The notes: a model not told the origin generated them from the letters alone. Shown: positions 42,194-53,962, numbered from the stretch's first letter. The stretch: 64,000 bases of DNA from Oscarella lobularis (GCF_947507565.1 NC_089187.1:1302001-1366000); one strand, 5' to 3'. Translations and numbers: made by a program.

Positions 42194-42379
42194 TACCGCA
42201 AACTACGTCACAATGAAACGCTCACACTGACGCTGAGATCGCTCCCGAGGCAAACGCGAGCGCCACGATGCTCGGCGAGCGGAGCGTCGAGCGCCAGCTT
42301 CACCTTTTACTATGAATGGTCGGACGCTGAACGCTGGACGCTCCGCTCGCCGAGCGTCCTTACTCTGAACGAGCCTTTA

Positions 42380-43270
42380 ATCCCGCAACTTATTGATTTT
42401 AAGCGATTTTTGGAAATTTAGAATCCCGCGTACTTTCTTAGGGATTGGCCTACAAAACTCGGGATTTTTTCTCGAAGTGACACCTACGGTAGAATTGCGC
42501 TGTGAACGAATTCCCATGTCTTCCTAGCAACTAAAATGCCTAAAAGAATTTTCCTCACCACTACTCCTTTAAAGGCAAAGGGCGGAGCGACTCGATACTA
42601 GAAAACATACACTTAGTCCTGCGGAACTCGCAACAATAGTATAGTACTGATACGTAACAACCTTATTTAGAGCGAATAGGTTTCAGACTTTTAGTTTCAG
42701 ACGGTTAGTTCCTATTTTAGGAGGTCTAAGACAGAAAACAACAATTATACAAAGTGTCTCTAACTTTTGCACCCCACTGTATAATAATTTTTAAACATGC
42801 GAATATGTAAATCGGTAAAAAATTCATAAATGACTTAATTAAACAGCAAACTACTAGTCAATGACCCAGCGGTAAACTCGATGGCGTTCAGTAAAACTAG
42901 CATGATCTTGGACCCACAGAGGGGACATGTAGCGGTACAACAGGAGATGATTTGAAACGCTCTGCATCATTTGAAAAAAGAACAGAAGCGATATTAATGT
43001 TCCAGTTATATCATAATAAATTAATGAAATGGATGTCTGCGGGAGGATGCCTGCATGCCGACTTGCAAACGGTCATACAAGCAGAGGTGGAACGATCATA
43101 TGAGACACGTACACCGATACTCTGACAACTGCATCAGAGTAAGAAAAATAAAATAAAAATTTCTCTTCCAATAACATAAAATATTGATTTTCGATTTGAA
43201 AGTCTCGTCTGGTCCTATTCACACTCTCCAACCTCCTCACTACGACTGCGTGTAATCGATCGCGCGTTGC
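42380..43270. other. No gene recognised
   Basis: AT-rich sequence outside the Harbinger element. No open frame above about 60 codons with a motif, and no inverted ends noticed. Confidence 0.3.
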
Positions 43271-43272
43271 GG

Positions 43273-43503
43273 TCACTTTACTCTCAGCAGATCGCGCGAT
43301 TGCAACATCGTTTCTCTGTTGCTGGCTACGTCTGTTGTAGCTCGTGGTTGATTGTAGTCGTTGAATGTTCGACACACTGCGGGGCCCGATGAGGGCACCA
43401 GTAAAACAGATGAACGGTCACTCGCACACAAGTCTTCTGATGCAGCAGACTCAAGCAAGATGGCAACGACGATTAGCAGTTGAAAAGTATAACGCGCGCA
43501 CAC
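43273..43503 (-). CDS. Possible secreted protein, first exon
   Basis: ATG at 43,503 on minus gives MCARYTFQLLIVVAILLESA, a textbook signal peptide with a positive residue, a long hydrophobic core and SAASE as a likely cleavage site. It continues DLCASDRSSVLLVPSSGPAV with two cysteines in about 15-20 residues. The frame closes after about 76 codons. The mature part is too short and unfamiliar to name, and an internal splice is possible. It is one of few candidates for a host gene here. Confidence 0.4.
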   Translation of the reverse strand: MCARYTFQLLIVVAILLESAASEDLCASDRSSVLLVPSSGPAVCRTFNDYNQPRATTDVASNRETMLQSRDLLRVK

Positions 43504-43509
43504 AATTGT

Positions 43510-45240
43510 TCAAGTAAAAGAAAAGGGAGTCCGAACTGAATCGAAGCCTTAGTGATCAGGAACTAAGGTACCGCCATAAGATGCCAAAAGGTACGTAGTG
43601 GTAGTATCTGCTACTGCGACAAGGATCATTTTCGAGAACCAAGAAACTAAGAGGTTTGCAAAAGCAACTGTAAAATAGAGAGATGCCATTGGCTAACTTG
43701 AAGACATGCATGGCATGGACTGCAGAGATTTGAAGGCGTGAAAGATAAAAAAGCTAGGCTCCACAGCTCACAGCGTCAGTAATCACTTTGAGAGATTTTT
43801 TATTCTATGTCTCCACTAGCTCAATAACCCGCCTGAAAGTCAAGACCGTATACGAAAAACCAGAAGAGCCGTTATGAGACTTTTTTTATGGGTTCGCGTG
43901 ACGTTTTTCCGCGTTTCCAAAACACGGCAGAAACGAGATTGATTAGTTAGAAAACGCAACGAAGAGAAGAGCGGCTCTATTAATTAAAGTGGCCTGCGGG
44001 AGACAAACGAGATTCAGTACCTAGATTCCCTCACAAAAACCAGTCAACCTCTCCATCGTCTCCGTTGTTGTAATCATCTTTGTTTCTTTCTCTCGGGATG
44101 GTGGGGATCGGCCTCAGCGTCGACCTAAACGCCAAACAGCACAGTGTCCTATCCCATTTCTAATCAATTTTTCTAAAACTCAGGTCTACCTTGCACTAAG
44201 CAAAATTAAAGGGTAACTAACATGGAAAAATCCCCCTTCGATTTTTTTGCTGTTCATACTCTTTGTACTGTAAAGGCATAGAAACGCGTTGAAATTTTGA
44301 AGTATGAGGTATTTTTCCATCATTTATGGCATTTACCCTTGCATTTCCAGACTCACCCCTACGGGACGTTAATAAGTCATTGGAGGTTCCTGTTTGTATT
44401 GGCAGTCGAATCGAACATGCTGTTTGTCCTCGAACAATGTCTTAGCCACTAAAATGGGATAACGACACCGTTCTCGTCTCCCCTGCGCGTCTTACGCCCT
44501 TTGCTCCGATTCCCGTTTTTTGATTGATTACGATCATACGGGGTACGCGCCACGAGCGAGTGAGTTAGCGATGCACGTGTCGCACGTACCGCGCGTGTCT
44601 GACATGTATATACATACTCGCACGAGCATTCGTTTCTCCTCGTTCGCACGCAAAAGGCTCGCTTGCTCCGAACTCGTCGTTCGAACTGCTGACGACGCTT
44701 CTGCGAAACTAGTACAGATCGACGAGTATAATCGACAGCAACGACCAAAATCCGCAGCAAAACGAAAACAAATTGCGAACGCGCGTACTTTTACTTCATT
44801 TCAACTCAATCGACGACGAAGGATGCATCGACACCGCAGCGTGACAACGACGACGCCACTATCGGACGGAGGACAACAGCAACATCGTCAGAACGAAAAT
44901 CGTTTGACGAGTAAGCCATTTTCGCATACACACACATGGTACACGTCGTCTTAGAGTGAGAGAGCGTAGAGAGCCACACGCGAACGAAACGCGAGCATTT
45001 TGCCGATCGGTAAAAGCTCTCGTTTTGTTCTTTCACACACGGAATCGTAAGTAGAACGATCGAGCACGTGGCGTGCTCGGCCGTTCAGCCATCTTGGACT
45101 TCGCGCCTCACATCGCGTATCACGTGAGAATCGGTGGACCCCCGACACGTGGCACGTGCACCGGTGGACCCCCGGCTCGGAAGTTTCTCCCATACTAGAG
45201 GACCCTAAGTCAAGATGGCTACACATTACACTCTCCCCTC
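43510..45240. other. Unassigned; possible leader of the coding region at 45.4 kb
   Basis: Frames at 44,449-44,760 (minus) and 44,520-44,954 (plus) overlap and are Arg/Thr/His-rich without motifs. A pair of GGTGGACCCCCG blocks (45,132-45,176) and several CACGTG sites lie near 45,065-45,160. I could not show long terminal repeats. Confidence 0.25.
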
Positions 45241-45419
45241 TCCTCTTCCTCTTTTAGTTTAGTTTAGGAACCCCAATCCAATACCCCATCTTCCCTTTAG
45301 ATAGGTTAGCTAGGTAGTGAGGCCCCTTTCCTGTAATTTTAGGATTATTTAATTATTTATTTATATATATTTAATAAAAAACCTATTCCCAACCTAACCC
45401 ATACTCTCTTAATTTTGGT

Positions 45420-46457
45420 ATGCCCCCACCGGCGACTACCGTTCTCACTCCCATAGCTGATAACAATAGCGGCAATTCTTCTTCCTCCTCCTCCTCCACC
45501 CAATCGCACTCGTCTCTACAGACGGAGCTCAGAGAGCCCGACCCTCCCGTCCGAAATGCTGCGAATAACGTCTCCGACGAACACAGCAAACAAAGCAGCA
45601 AATAATGGCGGTGATCCGACCAATCCAACGGAGTTGGATAAGGATCCTTTCGATCTTACGAGAACCGAAAAGCTCCAATTAGTCAATGTGGTTTTGGGTT
45701 TGCGCGATCAGAGCGATCGAACCCTGCTCGATTGCGAAAATTTCCGGCAGTCAAAGGAAGAACTCGAGAAAAGAGTCAAAATCCTTGAAAATTTGACGAT
45801 TGCGACGCGTTCGAACGACAAGGGGGATGGTGGGTAGGACACCACAATGCCAGATTTTGCGATCGTCTCCGCACAAACGAATTCGAAAATTCTCGAATTA
45901 CTGGAGAAATTTGGTGCAAACAAATCTCATTTAATGGCACGTGAAGCTGAACGAAGGGCACGCGAGTTCACGTCATCGCCATTGTCGTCGTTGTCCGAAC
46001 AAGGACAACGCGAAACGGTGGCGAAAGCCGGGAATACGTCAACAAATGCCACGGATAATACGACGTTGGCGACGACGTTTCGAATTCCAAGCAATTCAAC
46101 CCAAGGGGAACGTGATCTCGCCTACCAGCGGCAAAAGCTCGATGCAGTAACCGAGCTACGCATTCTAAAGAGTGCGGATCGGGTTCGTTTGAGCCACCAC
46201 CTAACGACGCTCGAAAAATGCCACGCATTGTCGAGTTTGGCAATGACGTTTGCCGACGGCATCAGATTGGGTCTACACTGTATTGTGTGACCGAATTCGA
46301 CGAGATTTCGGGCATAATCCCAATCGACGCGCTTGTCCAGGATGCCGATATGAAGAAACTGGGCGTCATAATTGCTCATTACGCAGAAGTATTTGAAAGT
46401 CTTGTCGCTCTCATCGAAAAAATCTCGGCCAATATTACGAAGATCAGGGCGAATTGA
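45420..46457 (+). pseudogene. Broken coding region with coiled coil, gag- or ORF1-like
   Basis: ATG 45,420 opens a Ser-rich N-terminus (GNSSSSSSSTQSHSS). After a shift near 45,600 comes DPFDLTRTEKLQLVNVVLGL, RDQSDRTLLDCENFRQSKEE, LEKRVKILENL, a likely coiled coil, then a stop at 45,835. A second frame from 45,847 (MPDFAIVSAQTNSKILELLE) runs to 46,288 with a Thr/Asn-rich middle, then a third frame (IGSTLYCVTEFDEISGII) to 46,457. The low-complexity head, coiled coil and following helices would suit a retroelement gag/ORF1 protein, but no nucleic-acid knuckle or polymerase is present. Identity unknown. Confidence 0.35.
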
Positions 46458-46844
46458 CCGGCGCTCCAAGATCGCTTGACAGAGATTGATCAAAAATATC
46501 GCACTTGCCGAATTGCGAGAACGCGAACGCAAGCTCGCCCGCGTTCGACAGCGGCCCACAAAAAGCCTAAGAACGCGATCAAAAGCGCCAATTTCGACGT
46601 GGTTTGTTGGGAGGGCTTTACTCATCACAACCATCCGATTCTACTTCTATTTCCGCCAAATCGACGGAATCATCGTCATCGACGACACGTTTTTTGCAGT
46701 TTCAGCAGAAACTGGGCCGTCATAATCAACTCTTTAATCAACCAAATTTCGCCATTCTACGAAAAACAAAATTTACGTCAATGAAATTTTCTCCCTTTCT
46801 AAACTTCACCTCAGAAAAACGACGAAATAGTTGAACGGATGGAC

Positions 46845-47190
46845 AATGATCTGAAAAGGCCTTTTCATTTTTCAAAGAATGCTCATCGCAGCACCGGAAA
46901 AAGCAACCAAAATCTGTCTCGCTGCTGTGAGCCACCACAATTTCTGCTCGTGAACAAGTCCTCCAGCTACGAAGTTGCCGGGAGTGGAGATAGCGAAAGA
47001 GTAGGGAATTTGCGAAAACAAGAAGGCGAGGCAGATGATGCACGTGCATTAGTGGCCTTCGCAAGATCCGGTGGTAATCACTCGAGGAGTGCAGCAGAAA
47101 GTCGGGATTTATTTAAACAGTGTTTTACGAGCGAGAAGGATCTGTGCCCTGGCAGGCAGCACATGTGCAACGCACATAATCTTTCTATCT
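46845..47190 (+). pseudogene. Harbinger transposase C-terminal fragment
   Basis: In three frames this reads IAAPEKATKICLAAVSHHNF, then after a shift ALVAFARSGGNHSRSAAESR and a tail close to SEKDLCPWQ.AHVQRT. This parallels the Harbinger at 36.9-37.26 kb (IALPETATKISLAAVSLHNF; SEGSVPWQEAHVQRT-like end). Only the last 110 or so codons are left, with no inverted ends found. Confidence 0.65.
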
Positions 47191-47770
47191 ATATGTGCAA
47201 TATGTATTCCTTCTCAATAAACAAATATATACATAGATATATGATTATGTATATACACACATATCAGTCGACTCAGCGTTGCTGCCACGTGCCTCCCAAA
47301 CAACGAAGAGGCATTCCCCTTCTCTTCCTCTTTGTTCTCCCTTTTGATCAATCTTCAATCTAGAGAAAAAATTCTACTGCTACATATTCGTCGAACCTGA
47401 CATAATTCAGGGTGTCCACAAACGCTTTCTCCACGACGTCTCCACCATCGCTCTTTCCTCTCTTTTCAGAGTGTACCGACGTGCTAGACCAGTCTATGAC
47501 TTTGCTTTTGTAGCTTTTTCTAAGTCTATCACGTTTGCATTTGATATCATTGCCATATTTAGGAGCTGAAAAATTCTTAACTTTTACAACGTGCGACTGA
47601 CTGTTTCACACCTGCATTGAAATTTCGGTTTATTGATTGCTGAACCATAACTTTAAGCCAAAAGTAATTTTTTGAGCAAGGTTGTAGTTAATATCAATAA
47701 TTTCTTCCTTTCTCTTCCGTGTTTCTCTCGTTTTTCAGTAGTATCATTGCTCAAAAGAGAGGAAAAAATC
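47191..47770. other. AT-rich spacer without gene
   Basis: Contains ATATACATA-type simple sequence at about 47,210-47,265 and no recognisable frame. Confidence 0.3.
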
Positions 47771-50325
47771 CAAGCAACGATCGCTATGGAGGTGATTTTT
47801 GCTCGCCAGGTTTGTTTCAGCTAGATTAACGGCCGCGACATGTTTGATCTGGTGGGCGTCCTCAAGTGATGAAGCTGTTGGCCACGAAAGGCGAAACAAA
47901 AGCAAATTAGAGAAAGCTGCCGACTTTTTACTGGAAGAACACTCCCTGAGGAAAGTCGAGCAGATGTGGGGCGTGCTCAAGTCTATATTGTTCGATGCTG
48001 CGAGGCGCAGGAAAGATGCGCCTAAACCCGATCTAAAGACGTACTTGACGGACGCGGAGGAGGCTCAACTCGTGCACTTTCTCATCAACTGCGCAAACTT
48101 CGGTTACCCTCGGTCTAGAAAGCAGGACAAGAACACTGCATGAGCACGTCCCTTCATCGTTTATTAGCCTAATTGGAACTTCATTGTTTTTAGGCAGTAT
48201 CCCTTGCAACGGACGTAATAAAGAGCAAGGGTGTCGATATTGACGTCACCTTGGGGTGGTGGCAGGGATTTCGTGTGAGAAATCCACCAATAATTCTGCG
48301 GAAAGGAGAATCGCTCAGTCAAGCACTGTTGGATGCAACAAACCGTGACGTCGTAGACGCATACTACGCGCTCCTCTACAACGTTTTGGAAGAACGTCAA
48401 TTACTCAATAAGCCAGGCCAAATATTCAATTGTGATGAGACGGGAGTCCCTCTAGTAGCTCATACCGGTCAAGATATAGTAGAGAAAGGATTGCACCACC
48501 CGTATGTAGCTACATCTGGCGACAAAAAGTACTTAACTGTTCTAGCCTGTGTAAGCGCAACGGGCTACGTTATACCACCTACGATCATTTTTTGATCGCA
48601 AGAAATTGAAGGAAGAATGGAAGAAGGGAGAAGTACAAGGAACGCTTTAAAAAGAAAGTAGCAACGGATGGATCGACTCTGCAATATTTGAGGAACTAAT
48701 CACTTCCTTTCCCATGCTCTAGCAGAACGCCCGTTGCTGCTGCTCGACGGGCATTCGTCACACTTTATATTGCCTGTCATAAAGCGAGCGGCTGAAGAAA
48801 ACGTGATCATATTTTGCCTTCCACCTCATACTACCCATCTTCTTCAGCCGCTCGATCGCGGCTGCTTTGGCTGCCTGAAGGCTTACTGGAGTGCGGAGTG
48901 CAATCGATTTACGACCGAAACTTTCGGTCAACTGGTAAATCGGAGCAATTTTGTTCAATTGTTCCGCCAAAGTTGGCGACTTGCGGTGACCATGATAAAC
49001 GTCAATGCAAATTTTAGAACGATTGGAATCTACCCTTTTAATTCGAAAGCAGTCCGATTGCCGGGAGAGGCGGAGCAAGCTCAAACATCACCGACACGGA
49101 AAGCATTTTTGCCAATGCACACTCCTATGCCGTTGCTCACTCCACTTCTCCATCGACGACAGTTGGATTCTCCTATTGCCAATTACTGTCATTTTGAATC
49201 TCCTATCGCCAGTCGCTATGAATTCGAGTCTCCTATTACCTGCTCTCCCAGCGATCCAGGTCGAATTGAATGCCAGCCCTTCAACATCCCTGAGCCAGTT
49301 TCTGCGCAAAACTATACAGAAAAAAGAACTGCTCGCTTTAAGAAGTGGCAATTGGAAAGTTATGATTTACCCAATGAAAGATACGAAAAGTGGCTGAACT
49401 CTGTCAAAGATCTCAGCATGCCAGCATCTCCTGTTTCCCAGAAACCAGTCTGCAATCAAATTGGATTCTCAAGCGAACACTCGTCACCGAAAAAAAAAAA
49501 ATATTTTCTAAAAAGTGCTTTCTCACGCCAGTGCAAAGCCTCTTTCCAAACCACCTGCCGTGCCTGCCTTGATGCCTTGCCTTGCCTGCCAGCCCTGCCA
49601 AATCCAAAGCTTCAAAGGACAGCAGAAGTTTCCCAACAGCAAAAATTATGACAAGCAAAGCCAATATCAAAATAGTAGAAGAGAAAAAAATGAGATAGAA
49701 AAGAAGGCAGAGAGGAAGGCAGTGAGAAAGGCAAACGCTCAAGAAAGAAAGGAAAAGAAAAGGGCTATAAATGAGAGGAAGTTGGCGAGGCAAAAAGCGG
49801 CAGAAGAAAAAATTGCGAGAGAAAGATGAAGCTGAGAAAAGGCAAACGTCACGCTCTCAGAGGCAGCGGCAAAAGAACATTGACAGCGATTTTAACTATA
49901 GCGATTTTTGAGGTCGCTTCAGAGAGCCTCATCTTTTGTGTGAATGATCTAAGGCCGATTTCGAGAGCCTTACCTTTAGTTTTAAATGCCTGAGGTCGTT
50001 GCTGAGAGCCTCATCGTTCGATTTGCACGATTGAGGTCGTTTCCGAGAGCCTCTTCTGTTCTTTGGGTTGCTTTAACAAATACTTGCATATCTCTAACCC
50101 ACAGCTTCAAGTCATTTTCCGCCTTTTGATACCTGAGGTAGCTCTATTCAAACGTCATTTTCTCGGCAGTGGTTTGGCGTATCGGCAAAGTCTAAACGGC
50201 ATTCGATAGAGAAATGTTCACACTTTCGATCAATATACACTGTATGCCTTTCCTAGGCAAGAACGTACCATTTACTAGAGAGCGCCTCTGTCCGGAAACG
50301 ATTACTCCGTCCGAGAATACACTGT
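47770..50325 (+). mobile_element. Jerky-like DNA transposon, copy A
   Basis: The stretch is repeated in inverted orientation at 57,745-60,285 (copy B). It carries a pogo/jerky-type transposase with one intron and a tail containing about four tandem copies of a 47-bp repeat around GAGGTCG..TC.GAGAGCCTC (49,900-50,065), then TTTCCTAGGCAAGAACGTACC and CTGTCCGGAAACGATTACT near the end. No terminal inverted repeat was identified, so ends are those of homology with copy B. Confidence 0.75.
47799..49830 (+). pseudogene. Jerky/Tigger-like transposase, copy A
   Basis: Exon 1 (to 48,139) gives a psq-type helix-turn-helix (RNKSKLEKAADFLLEEHSLR). A GT-poor intron ends at TTTTTAG 48,194, and exon 2 opens AVSLATDVIKSKGVDIDVTL, then GWWQGFRV, NCDETGVPLVAHTG and VLACVSATGYVIPPTIIF. 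The frame stops at 48,595 and shifts. From 48,734 it reads LLLLDGHSSHF and TTHLLQPLDRGCFG, which with the first Asp make the DDE triad. The frame runs to 49,651 with a Ser/Pro-rich tail. Lys/Arg/Glu-rich sequence to 49,829 may be a last exon. Damage is one frameshift near 48,600 and a possible stop near 48,650. Confidence 0.8.
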
Positions 50326-50940
50326 AAAAACAATGTGTTTGTCTAACTTAGAAAAAGTGTTATCGTAACCTGTTTGTTGCCTCACCTTGTGGTGCAAACG
50401 AACACCTGGGAGAAGATGCTCAGATATCCCACATTTCGTGTCTTAGGATGAGGGGTGTACTGATGCCCTTACCTCTGGGTTTGCGAAGCACCGTAGGAAA
50501 GTCTCGTTGCCGAAACCATTAATCGCTCCAACTCCCTCCTGAATTTCGTCCAGGACAGGCGTCATTAGTCGACAACGGCGGAATCTTTACAGCGAACGTT
50601 GCCTGTTAAGGCTGTTTGTAGGCTGTACGTCATAAAGACATCAAGATCGAACATTATCCGGGACGGCACAAGGTAGCGTACGGCCATAACCAAACAATCA
50701 AAGAATCCATAATCATTTCATGTTCAATAAATATTTTAAAATATGAATTAAGAGCGTTGAATATGGTATTCGTACTTGATTCCTTTCATTCTTGGATTTG
50801 CTTGCTGTATTGTTAATACAACATTACTAAAATGTCATGACAAAAAATTTAGAACAAATTTCCGATTTTTACCTAACACCATTCCTAATCATTTTTAGTT
50901 TCTTTTAAGTAGATGTACATGATCAATCGTTAGGTATTAG
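50326..50940. other. No gene recognised
   Basis: Sequence between transposon copy A and the 45-bp-core repeat field. AT-rich towards the end, no motif or inverted ends seen. Confidence 0.3.
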
Positions 50941-50953
50941 GCTGCCCAATCGA

Positions 50954-53085
50954 GTGTCCGATCTAACCCGTCTGCTTTGCTGTGACGCGGCGGATCACTC
51001 AAACGAGGCAAACCTACATTATACCCATGCATATGTTAATGCACATCCATCGTTAGCTATTAGACTGCTCGATGGAGTGTCCGATCTAACCCGTCTGCTT
51101 TGCTGTGACGTGGCGGATCACTCCAGCGAGGCAAACTTACATTATACCCATTCAATTTGGTTTTTCACTCATATGAGCCTAATTAGGATATTATTTTGTT
51201 TTACATTTATATTATTGAGTCCGTTATGGACTGCCGTAGCTCTGGCGTAACAGATCACTTTGTTGACATGGAGAATCTTTACTCTTTTATAATATGCCCG
51301 AGATTTAGGCTTCACTAGTGTCCGATCAAGCACGTCGGCTGGGCGGTGACACGGCGGATCACTTATCATCTAAGGACGTTGTAGTGTATATATTTCCTTA
51401 ATTTATATTGACATATACGTTTTTACACGCGCAAGCCATTGGCTGCGAAGCGTCCGGTATAATGTCTGCTTGTTCCAGTGAGCAACTTCTACAGCCCTCT
51501 CGACAGCCCTCTTGACAATGGACATTTACATCGTTACATGCATCAGCCATCAGGCTGCTCAAATGTGTGATATAACCCGTCTGCTAGGCTGTGACGCTGC
51601 ATATCACTAATGCTTGTCAAGTAAAAATCACTCTAACAGTGACTTTTATTTGGCCAGCATTATTGATTGACAGCGTCTTGTTCGCTCATAATTTATCACT
51701 TGCATGCACTGTTATGGGCTGCACGAGTGTAAAATCTACGCCGTCTGCTTAGCTATGATCCGGCGAATCACTCGCGAGTGCGCGAGCCAAATCTATATAT
51801 TACCAATGCATATGTAGCTGGCGAAATTTATACCACTCAAATAATTTATCATGTGAATGCCCTATGTATGGACTGTTCGATCTAACCCGTCTGCTTTGCT
51901 GTGACGCGGTGGATCACTCAAGCGTACCAAATCTAGACTGTATTCACCCATGCATAAATATTTACATACCTCGTTACATGCACAAGCTAGTACGTAGACT
52001 GTACGCGCTATTGTCCGATCTAACATGTCTGCTAGACTGTGACGCTGCGGATTACTGTAAGCCAAATGTATTTTAATTCACCAATTAACATGTATATATA
52101 TATATATATATATACATGTATATGTATATACTGTACATCTGTATGTATGTATGTATCTACGCATGCATGCATGCATATATGTATGTATGTATGTATGTAT
52201 ATTTGTGTGATTGTTTGTGTGTGCGTGTTTTGCTCCCCTTCCCAACTTTTCCTTATCTAATGTGTTTTTAAGGATTTATCCAAATACAGTATGTATGTAT
52301 GTATGTATGTATGTATGTATGTATGTATGTATGTATGTATGTATGTATGTATGTATGTATGTATGTATGTATGTATGTATGTATGTATGTATGTATGTAT
52401 GTATGTATGTATGTATGTATGTATGTATGTATGTATGTATGTATGTATGTATGTATGTATGTATGTATGTATGTATGTATGTATGTATGTATGTATGTAT
52501 GTATGTATGTATGTATGTATGTATGTATGTATGTATGTATGTATGTATGTATGTATGTATGTATGTATGTATGTATGTATGTATGTATGTATGTATGTAT
52601 GTATGTATGTATGTATGTATGTATGTATGTATGTATGTATGTATGTATGTATGTATGTATGTATGTATGTATGTATGTATGTATGTATGTATGTATGTAT
52701 GTATGTATGTATGTATGTATGTATGTATGTATGTATGTATGTATGTATGTATGTATGTATGTATGTATGTATGTATGTATGTATGTATGTATGTATGTAT
52801 GTATGTATGTATGTATGTATGTATGTATGTATGTATGTATGTATGTATGTATGTATGTATGTATGTATGTATGTATGTATGTGTATGTATGTTAATCTAT
52901 GTGTATCTTTGTTTGGAAGAGCTATAATTAGTCTGCCCAAGTGTCCCGTAAATGTATCCTGTCTTTTCGGCTGTGACTCTGTTATTCACTGATGTTGACC
53001 AAATGAAGAGTACATCTAATTATATCATTTTTACACGATTGGCCGATATAACCCGTCTTGCGTCAATGCGGAGGAACACGCACGT
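50954..53085. repeat. Field of a conserved 45-bp core repeat
   Basis: The core GTCCGATCTAACCCGTCTGC, then TTTGCTGTGACGCGGCGGAT and CACTC, occurs near 50,956, 51,079, 51,319, 51,565, 51,727, 51,874 and 52,013. Weaker copies lie near 52,943 and 53,041. Spacers are 75-200 bp, AT-rich and share fragments such as CAAAC.TACATTATACCCATGCAT. All copies have the same orientation but differ in phase, so open frames through them (SDLTRLLCCDAADHS) are not a protein repeat. Confidence 0.75.
52289..52890. repeat. Microsatellite (GTAT)n, about 148 perfect units
   Basis: GTAT is repeated without interruption for about 594 bp (52,289-52,882), then one GT slip and two more units. Shorter TA and GTAT tracts lie just upstream (52,092-52,118; 52,141-52,200). 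Because 4 and 3 are coprime, every frame is open and reads MYVC or YIHT repeats. These frames are artefacts. Confidence 0.97.
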
Positions 53086-53160
53086 AACCGAAATGTATAA
53101 ACGCTTTCCTTATGCATATGATGCAGCAGGTCACTCATATACACTAGTAAATTCATTTTA

Positions 53161-53835
53161 ATCATGAGTTTATTTCAGCTTTTTTCTAGTGATATTAAAC
53201 CTTATTTAACATACTTTGAGACTAGAACTCCTCATTGAATATTGCTCAAAATGAATACAGTATAAACACTTTATACATGACTACCTGTAAAAAATGTTTT
53301 AAAATTTACATTTTAATAATCATGCTAATTTAATGAATTTAAGTTTATAAACAACTAATCTTTTGGAGTTTTTAAAACGTTTTACTAATAAATCATAGTA
53401 TATTTTTGCGCCAGTTCCGTTGAGTATTGCTCGAATTTTTTAAGAGCGGCTTACATGTGATGATTTTTTGTCTGCCATAAGTATTAAGTAGAACGACTCT
53501 CAGGCAATCTTGGCGTTTGTAGAAAATGATGATATTCACCACCGACTTATTTATTATTTAGGATAAATATCTTTGCTACACTCCTCAAGTGAATTATCAG
53601 CGAGAACGAAGAGCGATTGCATTCTGCAAAAGACTATGTTAAAAAATGTGCCTTCATTACTTCTAGGTAGCCTTTTGGTTAAACAAAATAATTGATTTAA
53701 AGGTCTATATTGGAAATAATAATTTTTGATGCATTATTCTTTAGTCCAACCTGACGTTTGGTTAACCCGTTAAAGAGTGTACCGTTAAGAAAAGCCAGGC
53801 TAAACAGAGATTTTCTAACACATACATGATGATAC
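53161..53835. other. AT-rich spacer without gene
   Basis: No frame or repeat recognised beyond low-complexity AT-rich sequence. Confidence 0.35.
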
Positions 53836-53962
53836 TGTAGTCCGTATAAAAGGTTAGTATAGGTCAGCATGCAGCGACCGCAACCCCAAATTGGGATTGC
53901 GATTGCTGCATGCAGACCTATACTGACCTTTTTTTGGTGTTACACGGCACTACAAGGGTGTT
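53836..53962. mobile_element. Small hairpin MITE
   Basis: AAAAGGTTAGTATAGGTCAG at 53,849 pairs with its near complement ending at 53,935 (CTGACCTTTT), and the inner arms GCATGCAGCGACCGCAACCC and its complement meet around CAAATTGG. Outside them TGTAGTCCGTATAA and TTACACGGCACTACA also pair. The whole 120-bp block is one long hairpin, as in small foldback MITEs. Confidence 0.75.

Larger units (their letters stand above)
35775..42376. mobile_element. PIF/Harbinger element, 6.6 kb, with nested Tigger
   Basis: The left end AGCCTTGTTCACAGTAACGA and the right end, read inward on minus, AGGCTCGTTCAGAGTAAGGA both continue into CGCTCGGC.AGCGGAGCGTC. Both are flanked by TTA (35,772-35,774 and 42,377-42,379), the 3-bp target duplication of PIF/Harbinger elements. 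Inside are a plus-strand Harbinger transposase, a 35-bp minisatellite, spliced-looking minus-strand exons and a minus-strand MADF gene, with a 1,981-bp Tigger at 40,213-42,193. A transposase plus an oppositely oriented Myb/MADF-type DNA-binding protein is the classic Harbinger pair. About 4.6 kb remains without the Tigger. Confidence 0.82.

Noticed and set aside
44449-44954. Overlapping frames of 103 and 144 codons
   Set aside because: Opposite frames over the same DNA, both Arg/Thr/His-rich and motif-free; neither can be preferred.
50954-51250. Protein repeat SDLTRLLCCDAADHS read through two copies
   Set aside because: Copies of the 45-bp core lie in different frames and spacers contain stops; the conservation is at DNA level.
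52211-52992. Several open frames of about 200-240 codons reading MYVC or YIHT repeats
   Set aside because: They are produced by the pure GTAT microsatellite, which has no stop in any frame; not genes.
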